DNA of 5,470 nucleotides from Oscillospiraceae bacterium (lineage in GTDB: Bacteria > Bacillota > Clostridia > Oscillospirales > Acutalibacteraceae), in the NCBI GenBank assembly GCA_902782805.1, contig CACZON010000276.1, positions 1 through 5,470 on the forward strand, given 5' to 3'. The position numbers and the translations under genes are program-made. Shown here piece after piece: positions 1 to 5,376 of the stretch. The notes below the pieces were generated by a model, which ran no database searches, was not told the origin of the DNA, and saw only the letters and a program-made list of their open reading frames with translations. Numbering within the stretch: the first letter of the stretch is position 1; each line of letters opens with the position of its first letter.

Positions 1-608
1 AACTTCCACGCGGGGACCTTGCAGACCGGGCAAAGTTCCGGCGCTTCGTCTCCGACATACACAAAACCGCAGACCGAGCAGACCCAGACGCCCGTGTTCT
101 CAAGCATTGCTTCTCCTTCCTTCAGGTAACGGCTGACGAGGGAAGAAAGCATTCTGGTCACCTTTTCACCCCAGACGCACACTCTCGCAGCGCCGCGGTC
201 GGAGGCTGCGTCCGCTGCCGCGCGCACGGAGGCATAGTTTTCAATGTCTTTTTGAAGGTCCTCTGCAAGCTTTTCCACCGATGCGTCCCTGCTTTCGGGG
301 GTCACTGCCGCGAAATACGCCGACAGCTCCCGGAACAGCCCCGCCGCGTCGGGCATATATTGTTTCTCGCAGCCTCTCGCGAGGTTCGAGCAGAGCGACG
401 ACAGCTGACCGGCGGACAGTTCGTGCAGTTCCTCCTCAATCGGAGACGCTGCCGCCTTTACCGTGGAAAGCGCGGCCGCTTCCGGCTTGAAATCCGATTT
501 TGCCGCGCCGCACAGAGGACATTTCCAGTGATCCGGCAGATCGGAAAACGGCGTTTTTTCCTTTGCCTCATCGTACACATATCCGCAGATCTGGCAGATA
601 TATCTCAT
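1..608 (-). CDS. Double-rubredoxin, rubrerythrin-like protein (3' end missing)
   Basis: An open frame of 202 codons runs from ATG 608 off the left edge. Residues 1-42 form a rubredoxin with C5-x2-C8-G and C30-P-L-C33-G and a loop shorter than in classical rubredoxins. Residues about 57-170 are predicted helical and contain LARGCEKQY (77-84). Residues 175-202 are the zinc-ribbon-like rubredoxin typical of rubrerythrin C termini (C177-x2-C180, C193-P-V-C196). In rubrerythrins such domains pass electrons to a diiron site that reduces peroxide. Here the middle keeps a few candidate glutamates (E81, E123, E148), but I see no clear ExxH or Ex2HE ligand pairs, so a working diiron site is doubtful. 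A role in cytoplasmic electron transfer or oxidative-stress defence is inferred. AGGAGG at 620-615, six bases upstream, sets the start. The C-terminal motif ends close to the edge, so probably only a few residues are lost. Confidence 0.85.
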   Translation of the reverse strand, partial: MRYICQICGYVYDEAKEKTPFSDLPDHWKCPLCGAAKSDFKPEAAALSTVKAAASPIEEELHELSAGQLSSLCSNLARGCEKQYMPDAAGLFRELSAYFAAVTPESRDASVEKLAEDLQKDIENYASVRAAADAASDRGAARVCVWGEKVTRMLSSLVSRYLKEGEAMLENTGVWVCSVCGFVYVGDEAPELCPVCKVPAWK

Positions 609-643
609 ACAATCCCTCCTTTATATTTTTCTTATACAGTAAT

Positions 644-672
644 ATTATATATCGGTTTCAAGTTACCGTCAA
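644..672 (-). promoter_or_regulatory. Sigma-A-type promoter of the double-rubredoxin gene
   Basis: Read on the minus strand, TTGACG (672-667) is followed after exactly 17 bases by a perfect TATAAT (649-644). Transcription should begin near 637, leaving a leader of about 29 bases before the ATG at 608. The leader has room for the ribosome binding site but for no obvious riboswitch. No convincing PerR or Fur operator overlaps it. Confidence 0.8.
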
Positions 673-835
673 GAGGACCGAAACGCCGGAACCGGCCGGA
701 AAACAAAAAGCTGCCCATGCGGCGAACCGGCGGATTTTCGTTCTGTTTCCCGGAATGGACGGAAAAAAGAGGAAGCTGCCCTCAGGGCGCGGTTTATTCT
801 CGCCGGAACTCTTCTCATAACCCTTCCGATAAAGA
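673..835. other. Intergenic spacer without a recognisable gene
   Basis: The full gap between coding regions is 609-921. Apart from the promoter (644-672) and terminator (836-867), I see no gene in it. Short open frames cross it on both strands, but none combines a well-spaced ribosome binding site with a protein-like sequence. It contains a small GC-rich dyad, GCCGG-AA-CCGGC (685-696), just upstream of the -35 box of the rubredoxin promoter, and a short GCCC-TCA-GGGC hairpin near 777-787. Neither is strong enough to call a functional site. Confidence 0.5.
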
Positions 836-867
836 ACAGGGGCAGGAGTTTTTTCTCCTGTCCCTGT
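830..867 (-). terminator. Rho-independent terminator downstream of the Pr6Pr-type gene
   Basis: Arms 836-848 and 855-867 form a 13-position stem with a single non-Watson-Crick position and a six-base loop. On the minus strand it is followed by TTCTTTAT. It lies 54 bases after the stop at 922. On the plus strand the odd position is a G-U pair and ATTTT follows, so it could also act in that direction, but no plus-strand gene precedes it. It separates the membrane-protein transcript from the rubredoxin promoter. Confidence 0.75.
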
Positions 868-921
868 ATTTTCGGATATGATCACAGCATCTGCTGAATT
901 TCGCTTTTTGCCGCGTTTTCT

Positions 922-1614
922 TCACGCCTTCCCTTTCCGGTTCATTCTCTTTTTCAGGCCGTTCACGATCAGCAGATAGACGCACCCTACGGCGAGAATC
1001 AGAAGAAGCAGCGCAAGGATCCACCAGGCGCATCCCATAAACGGAAGACCTTTCGTAAAGCCGAACGCTCCCGCCGGGCTTCCCCAGTTGAGGAAAAAGT
1101 AGGGATAATTGACTCCGGGATAGAACTCCCATCCGGCACTGTAGGCGATCCCGGCGTAGATCACGTACGCGAGGGGCGGCAGGATCACGTAGAAGATATT
1201 TCTCTTCCGGATGCTGCCGTACACGCCCGTGATGAAGAAATCGGCGATCGACAAAACGGGAACGACCACGTGCGTCAGGGTGTTCTGAGCGTTCCAGGCG
1301 TGTGCTCCGAGCGTCGGCGCCAGGACAAAGGTGAACACGGCACCCGTCAGCGTAATGGAGACTGTCCCGACAAACTTGATGACCTGCCACGCCGTTCCGA
1401 TCGGACGGTTGCGCAGCAGAAGGAAGATCCCGATCAGGGAAATGACCGCGACCGCGATATTTGACTGGATCGTAAAGTACATGAACATCCTGGTTCCGCC
1501 CATGAAAGTCTTCGTCACCGCAAGGGCGCTGAGAATTATGCCGATGAGCGCCGAGATGCATACGGCGGTCTTCAAAACGACCGAGATGATTCTGCTTTTT
1601 ACCGGAACTGTCAT
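922..1614 (-). CDS. Pr6Pr / FAR-17a-AIG1-like six-helix membrane protein
   Basis: The 230-residue protein has six hydrophobic segments, near residues 9-33, 46-67, 76-100, 111-132, 140-160 and 193-217, and a basic cytoplasmic-type tail (KKRMNRKGK). The pattern matches the Pr6Pr family: TIQSN at 48-52, LTHVVVP at 113-119 followed by D125, and YPYFFLNW at 170-177. In the animal relatives AIG1 and ADTRP, a Thr and a His at comparable positions form the active site of a membrane lipid-ester hydrolase; T48 and H115 are the candidates here. Substrate and activity in bacteria are unknown, so hydrolase function is inference. An in-frame TTG at 1671 would lengthen it by 19 residues, but that codon lies in the -35 box of its promoter. 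ATG 1614 with GGGAG six bases upstream is therefore preferred. It is monocistronic, between its promoter and a terminator. Confidence 0.82.
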   Translation of the reverse strand: MTVPVKSRIISVVLKTAVCISALIGIILSALAVTKTFMGGTRMFMYFTIQSNIAVAVISLIGIFLLLRNRPIGTAWQVIKFVGTVSITLTGAVFTFVLAPTLGAHAWNAQNTLTHVVVPVLSIADFFITGVYGSIRKRNIFYVILPPLAYVIYAGIAYSAGWEFYPGVNYPYFFLNWGSPAGAFGFTKGLPFMGCAWWILALLLLILAVGCVYLLIVNGLKKRMNRKGKA

Positions 1615-1641
1615 ATTCTCTCCCGCTTCTTGTTTTTCTTT

Positions 1642-1671
1642 ATTATATTCCCTGCCGCCTCCCGCCGTCAA
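1642..1671 (-). promoter_or_regulatory. Sigma-A-type promoter of the Pr6Pr-type gene
   Basis: On the minus strand TTGACG (1671-1666) and TATAAT (1647-1642) are separated by 18 bases. Transcription should start near 1635, about 20 bases before ATG 1614. Its position inside the longest possible open frame rules against the upstream TTG start. The -35 sequence is the same as in the rubredoxin promoter at 667-672. Confidence 0.75.
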
Positions 1672-1741
1672 TACGCGGAAACCCGGAATGCAGTAAGGAG
1701 AACCGGTGTCCGCCTTCTTTCTTCAAAAAACCTGCTTCCAA

Positions 1742-1770
1742 TTGCAATCTGCGACGCGAAGCGATATAAT
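1742..1770 (+). promoter_or_regulatory. Sigma-A-type promoter of the redox operon
   Basis: TTGCAA (1742-1747), a 17-base spacer and a perfect TATAAT (1765-1770) face right. Transcription should start near 1777, giving a leader of about 70 bases before the microprotein gene. The -35 box lies inside the perfect palindrome ATTGCAAT (1741-1748), which could be part of an operator, though an eight-base palindrome may be chance. The promoter diverges from the one at 1642-1671, with 70 bases between the two -35 boxes. Confidence 0.72.
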
Positions 1771-1798
1771 AAGAAAAAAGAAATTCATCCTGCAGAAA

Positions 1799-1831
1799 GC
1801 GCGGCGGACAGCCTGCTCAGGCTTTCCGCGC
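1799..1831 (+). promoter_or_regulatory. GC-rich leader hairpin before the redox operon
   Basis: GCGCGG (1799-1804) pairs with CCGCGC (1826-1831). Inside it AGCCT (1810-1814) pairs with AGGCT (1819-1823) around a four-base GCTC loop. The internal loop has five bases on the left and two on the right. The structure ends three bases before the Shine-Dalgarno AAAGGG (1835-1840). No U-run follows, so it is not a terminator. It may stabilise the 5' end of the mRNA or modulate ribosome access; no known riboswitch class is recognised. Confidence 0.5.
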
Positions 1832-1847
1832 ATGAAAGGGCGTAAAT

Positions 1848-1997
1848 ATGAAACAGAAAAACAGACCAGGCGCGGTTACCTGGATTCTCCTCTTCCTCGC
1901 GGTCTGTATGCTCGTCTACGGAGCGGTGAGCGGACAGGCGGAGGCGGTCTTCACGAAAGCCGTAAAAATATGTATGGAGTGTATCGGCCTTGGTTAA
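1848..1997 (+). CDS. CD1871A-type CXXC membrane microprotein, 49 aa
   Basis: This 49-residue protein has a basic N terminus (MKQKNR), one membrane helix at about 9-28 containing C20, and a short tail ending in KICMECIGLG with C42-x2-C45. It matches what I know of the CD1871A family of CXXC small proteins in Clostridia: the tail motif, the size and the position directly before a 4Fe-4S membrane protein. The function of the family is not established. The positive-inside rule places the CXXC tail outside the membrane, where it could exchange thiols with the TlpA-type lipoprotein encoded two genes later; this is inference. AAAGGG at 1835-1840, seven bases upstream, supports ATG 1848. Its stop overlaps the start of the next gene by eight bases, suggesting translational coupling. 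Confidence 0.85.
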   Translation: MKQKNRPGAVTWILLFLAVCMLVYGAVSGQAEAVFTKAVKICMECIGLG

Positions 1998-2883
1998 GCA
2001 TCTGCGTAAAATCATCCAAATCGTCTGGGGCGTTCTGACAAACATTCACATCAAGGGATTCTTTCAGGGAAAGATCTACACCGGCCCACTGAAACGCTTC
2101 TGCGTTCCGGGAATGAATTGTTATTCCTGCCCGGGAGCGATCGGCGCCTGTCCGATCGGCGCGCTCTCCTCCGCTCTGACCGCGCGCAACCGGAAATTTC
2201 CCTTCTACGTACTCGGATTTATGATTACCGTCGGTGTGCTCGTCGGACGCTTCATCTGCGGATGGCTCTGTGTTTTCGGCCTTCTGGAGGAGCTGCTCTA
2301 CAAAATCCCGACGCCGAAACTTCATATTCCCGAAAAGATCGACAGACCGCTCAGGTATCTCAAGTATCTCGTGCTCGTCGTGCTTGTGATCGGCCTTCCG
2401 CTCTTCTACCGCGACGACTACGGTTCGGGGCTCCCGTTCTTCTGCGAGTTCCTCTGCCCTGTCGGCACACTCGAAGGAGGCGTTCCGTTGGTCCTTCTGA
2501 ACGACGTCCTGCGTCCCGCGCTCGGCTGGCTTTTCCGGTGGAAATTCCTGATTCTGATTCTCTGCGTACTTTCTTCTGTCTTTATTTACCGGCCGTTCTG
2601 CAAATATCTCTGTCCGCTCGGCGCGTTTTACGCCCTCTTCCAGCGCGTGAGTGTTGTGAAACTGAAGGTGGACGCCGCCGCCTGCGTCAACTGCGGCGCC
2701 TGCGGCAAGGCGTGCGGGATGAACGTGGATCCCCATAAGACGCCGAACAGCACCGAGTGCATCCGGTGCGGCGAGTGCACGAAAGTCTGCCCGAAAGGCG
2801 CTCTTTCCTTTACCGCCGCCGGCAGGGAGCTCTCCCCCAAGAAAAGAAAGGAACCTGTCAAACATGAAAATAAAGCTGATTAG
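1990..2883 (+). CDS. NapH/NosR-like membrane polyferredoxin
   Basis: The 297-residue protein combines membrane helices with many cysteine motifs. An N-terminal segment carries C38, C44-Y-S-C47-P and C54-P-I-G. Three CxxxC motifs typical of NapH/NosR-type proteins follow: C90-C94, C152-C156-P and C204-C208-P. The C-terminal tail has two ferredoxin motifs, C232-x2-C235-x2-C238-x3-C242 and C257-x2-C260-x2-C263-x3-C267-P, expected to bind two [4Fe-4S] clusters in the cytoplasm. Hydrophobic stretches near 6-25, 71-99, 123-140 and 184-203 allow four helices with both ends inside. Relatives carry electrons between cytoplasmic donors and quinones or exported enzymes. The partner here is probably the co-encoded TlpA lipoprotein, which is inference. 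The start is TTG 1990: an in-frame stop lies at 1963-1965, the next ATG is only codon 42, and GGAG lies at 1976-1979. Confidence 0.9.
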   Translation: MVKHLRKIIQIVWGVLTNIHIKGFFQGKIYTGPLKRFCVPGMNCYSCPGAIGACPIGALSSALTARNRKFPFYVLGFMITVGVLVGRFICGWLCVFGLLEELLYKIPTPKLHIPEKIDRPLRYLKYLVLVVLVIGLPLFYRDDYGSGLPFFCEFLCPVGTLEGGVPLVLLNDVLRPALGWLFRWKFLILILCVLSSVFIYRPFCKYLCPLGAFYALFQRVSVVKLKVDAAACVNCGACGKACGMNVDPHKTPNSTECIRCGECTKVCPKGALSFTAAGRELSPKKRKEPVKHENKAD

Positions 2884-3985
2884 CCTTCTGCTCGCGCTTG
2901 CGCTGCTCGCAGTTTTCCCGGCATGCTCCGCCGAAAACTCCGAAGCGCAAAGCGCTTCCTCCCAGGCAGCGTCTTCCGACGTTTCCGCCGACCCTTCTTC
3001 TTCCGAACCGGAGGAGCCCGGCTTTTCCTCCGAACTGAAGCTTTCCGGCGTTGGGATTACACTGCCCGCGCGCTTTGCCGGAAGCAAGGGCATGTTGCAG
3101 TTAAGCGGCGGGGTGGAAATCGCCCCCGGCCTGAACTTCTCGGATTTCAAATACTATGCGATGCCGCAGGAAAAATACGATGAGCTGATTTCGAAGGATC
3201 GCAGCGGCACTATCACCGAAGAAGAAGTGGCCTGGTTCATGGCGCGCAACATCGATCTCCTGGTCTTCTTTACCGCCGACGGTACGAAATCGGAAAGTGA
3301 CGTCATTGCCGCGGCCGAGCAGATGACGCTTTCCGCGAAGCAGATCAAAAAGCTCGGCTCCGTGGGAGAATATACCTTCTACGGCGCGCTCAACCCCCTG
3401 CCCGAGCTGATCGATTTTGAAAAAGAAATTGTGTTTGATGAGGGCTACCGCGAGGAATTCGACGCGCTTCTCAAAATCTTAGAGGAAGATCCTTCCGTGC
3501 TTCGCTTCTTTGAGCCGGAAGCTTCTTCCGGCGGCGCAGCCGGATCGGCCGTTTCCTTTGAAGCGACCGACCTCGACGGAAATCTTGTGCGTTCCGAAGA
3601 GATTTTCAAAGAGCACACGCTCACCATGGTCAACCTCTGGGGTACGTACTGTGGGCCGTGCATCGGCGAAATGCCGGACCTTGAACGGCTCAACCAGAAA
3701 CTCCAGAGCAAAAACTGCGCAATCATCGGAATTGTGATCGACGTGCCGAGCGCGCAGAACGCCGAAATGGTTTCTGCCGCAAAAGAGATTCTCTCTGCAA
3801 CCGGCGTGACATACCTCAATCTTTGCGTCTTCAACGGTCTCGACAGCGTATTCCCGGCGCAGTTCGTCCCGACGAGCTATTTCGTCGATTCCGACGGCAG
3901 GATCGTCGGCGAGGCTGCCATCGGGGCTCGGGGCGCAGAGGATTACGAAACGCTGATGAACGAAATCCTTGAGACGCTTTCGTAA
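2864..3985 (+). CDS. Lipoprotein with C-terminal TlpA/ResA thioredoxin domain
   Basis: The 373-residue protein starts with a lipoprotein signal (residues 1-20, FPAC with C21 as the likely lipid-modified cysteine; F at -3 is unusual). A Ser/Ala/Glu-rich linker reaches about residue 55. A region of about 180 residues that I do not recognise follows, then a thioredoxin-fold domain from about 235 to the end. The last has WGTYCGPCIGEMP with redox cysteines C263 and C266 and a cis-proline site FVPTSYF (P336). TlpA/ResA proteins reduce or exchange disulfides outside the membrane. CGPC favours a reductive, thioredoxin-like role, which would need electrons from the membrane; the upstream polyferredoxin is the natural candidate. 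ATG 2864 overlaps that gene by 20 bases, with AAAGGA at 2847-2852. Residues 110-121 resemble an EF-hand loop but lack the first aspartate. Confidence 0.88.
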   Translation: MKIKLISLLLALALLAVFPACSAENSEAQSASSQAASSDVSADPSSSEPEEPGFSSELKLSGVGITLPARFAGSKGMLQLSGGVEIAPGLNFSDFKYYAMPQEKYDELISKDRSGTITEEEVAWFMARNIDLLVFFTADGTKSESDVIAAAEQMTLSAKQIKKLGSVGEYTFYGALNPLPELIDFEKEIVFDEGYREEFDALLKILEEDPSVLRFFEPEASSGGAAGSAVSFEATDLDGNLVRSEEIFKEHTLTMVNLWGTYCGPCIGEMPDLERLNQKLQSKNCAIIGIVIDVPSAQNAEMVSAAKEILSATGVTYLNLCVFNGLDSVFPAQFVPTSYFVDSDGRIVGEAAIGARGAEDYETLMNEILETLS

Positions 3986-4023
3986 AAAACACATGCCGAC
4001 TTCACACGTAACTTTTACAAGAA

Positions 4024-4052
4024 AAAGCCCGGAGCAATCCGAGCTTTCTTTT
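4024..4052. terminator. Bidirectional hairpin terminator between convergent genes
   Basis: Arms 4024-4033 and 4038-4047 form a ten-position stem with one imperfect position and a GCAA loop. On the plus strand the stem runs into TTTCTTTT (4045-4052), ending the redox operon 39 bases after its stop. On the minus strand the imperfect position becomes a G-U pair and the stem is followed by TTCTTGT, so it can also end the solute-binding-protein transcript, whose stop is at 4087. No other gene fits in 3986-4086. Confidence 0.78.
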
Positions 4053-4086
4053 GCCTTATACAGGTGCAGGACTTTACGCTGTTCTG

Positions 4087-5376
4087 TCATTCGAACTGTC
4101 CGTACATGCCGACCGCTTCGTCGATTGTGATCTCCCCTCTTCCGACGCGGAACGCCGCTACCCGGATCTGAACCGTGAGCGGATCCTTGACGCCGAGCAC
4201 TTCCGGAGAAATGACACGCTCCGAAGGCACCTGACCGAAAGGTGCGTAAACCGAATCGAAGGACAGATCCTTGGTAGGCGTCACAAGGCGCTTCACGGAC
4301 GCCATCTCGTTGAGCGCCCGGTTTGTGATCAGGAAGCGCATGAACTCATTGGTCATATCGAGATCGCTGCAGTTCTTGTTTACGGAGAATTCCAGAGACA
4401 CGCTGTCGATAAAGTATCCGCCGTCATCCGTCATCGGTATGGGCAGGAAAGAATAATCGAACGGCGCGGCGGTGAACGCCTCAGACTGGCTTTCGCGTTT
4501 CTTGGTTCCGGATACGGTATCTCCGGTGCAGATCATCATCGGCACGTCGCCTTCAAAGAAGCGCAGGATCACCTTGGAATAGTTGTCCTCGATCTGATCG
4601 CATTGCGAAAGATCGATGCAGCCGCTTGAAATCAGCTGTTCCACCGCTTCCAGCGCGGGGCGCATGGATTCTCCCGCGGCAGAATCGAGGTTATTGGCGA
4701 GGGCGATCGCCTGCGGATCATCCGCGAGCGTTGCCAGGAACAGTGGATACGCGAGCGTATGCATAAGGCAGCTGGATGATTTGAGGCTGTAGCCCATCAT
4801 GGGGCTCGCGTACCCCTTGCCGCGGAATCCTTCGCACACGGCCAGCAGATCCTTCCATGTTTTCGGAACACTGAGCCCTTCCTTTTTGAACAGATCGTTG
4901 TTCACCAGCATGCCGTAGGTTCTGGAGAAGACCGGTACCACCAGCACGCGGCCCTGCGCGTCATGGTTGATCAGACCCGGGCGGATGCAATCCAGATTCA
5001 GCCCCAGGGCGGAATCCGAAAGTTCCTCCATATTCTCGCAGACAGAACTGTATTTCTCGTTCCCGATCATCCAGGCATAGGAAAAGAAGATATTCGGCCT
5101 GTCGTTGCCTTTGAGAACGGTTTCCAGCACGTTGTTGTAATCGTCCAGCTTCACATAGCTCAGCTGTACGTTCGGATAGATCTCGTTGAATCTGTCGAAT
5201 TCCGTTTCCAGCGCCTCGAAGTTATCGTAGCTTCCGGCAACCGTGATGCTGCAGCTTCTGCCGGTATCAAGCGCGGGCTTGAATTCGGCCGGGTCCGTAT
5301 TCTCTTTCTTTGCGCTGCAGGCCGCGAGAGCCGCGATCACGCAGAGCGCCAGAATGATGCAGAGAATCTTTTTCAT
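4087..5376 (-). CDS. Extracellular solute-binding lipoprotein (ABC family 1 type)
   Basis: The 429-residue protein has a short KK n-region, a hydrophobic core and a textbook lipobox LAAC with C20, so it should be anchored to the outer face of the membrane. The mature part follows the sugar-type solute-binding pattern: a first strand ITVAGSYDNF (about 44-53), an amphipathic helix ending in a YPNVQLSY-like strand, NNDLFKKEGLSVPKTW (159-174), a GDVPMMICTGDT strand segment, and FMRFLITNRALNEM near the C terminus. Family members deliver carbohydrates or other solutes to ABC permeases or present them to sensor proteins; the ligand cannot be read from sequence. ATG 5376 has AAGGAGGAG upstream and overlaps the stop of the preceding receiver-domain gene by four bases (ATGA). 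No permease or ATPase gene follows before the terminator, which favours a sensory role. Confidence 0.88.
   Translation of the reverse strand: MKKILCIILALCVIAALAACSAKKENTDPAEFKPALDTGRSCSITVAGSYDNFEALETEFDRFNEIYPNVQLSYVKLDDYNNVLETVLKGNDRPNIFFSYAWMIGNEKYSSVCENMEELSDSALGLNLDCIRPGLINHDAQGRVLVVPVFSRTYGMLVNNDLFKKEGLSVPKTWKDLLAVCEGFRGKGYASPMMGYSLKSSSCLMHTLAYPLFLATLADDPQAIALANNLDSAAGESMRPALEAVEQLISSGCIDLSQCDQIEDNYSKVILRFFEGDVPMMICTGDTVSGTKKRESQSEAFTAAPFDYSFLPIPMTDDGGYFIDSVSLEFSVNKNCSDLDMTNEFMRFLITNRALNEMASVKRLVTPTKDLSFDSVYAPFGQVPSERVISPEVLGVKDPLTVQIRVAAFRVGRGEITIDEAVGMYGQFE

Noticed and set aside
631..652. Possible PerR/Fur box around the rubredoxin promoter -10 region
   Set aside because: Only the left half resembles a PerR box and that half is simply the TATAAT. 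The right half of the dyad is absent.
685..699. GCCGG-AA-CCGGC dyad and CCGGCCGG palindrome upstream of the rubredoxin promoter
   Set aside because: It is short and entirely G/C-rich in a GC-rich region, with no second copy near the other promoters. Chance is the simpler explanation.
672..817. A 49-codon minus-strand frame from ATG 817 ending in the rubredoxin -35 box
   Set aside because: The only ribosome-site-like sequence is two bases from the ATG. The product is Arg/Phe/Ser-rich without a pattern, and it begins just downstream of a terminator with no promoter seen.
815..1561. A 248-codon minus-strand frame overlapping the Pr6Pr gene
   Set aside because: It is a shadow frame of a GC-rich gene. 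The product is rich in Arg, Asp and His without any domain, while the overlapping frame encodes clear membrane helices and family motifs.
1706..2038. A 110-codon plus-strand frame with GTG start and AAGGAG (1695-1700) five bases upstream
   Set aside because: The operon promoter lies inside it and it runs out of frame through the microprotein gene. Its product looks like low-complexity translation with no recognisable domain. The ribosome-site match is probably chance.
1951..3150. A 399-codon minus-strand frame opposite the polyferredoxin and lipoprotein genes
   Set aside because: It is the antisense of two well-supported genes. The Ala/Glu/Arg-rich product is typical of antisense reading of GC-rich coding DNA.
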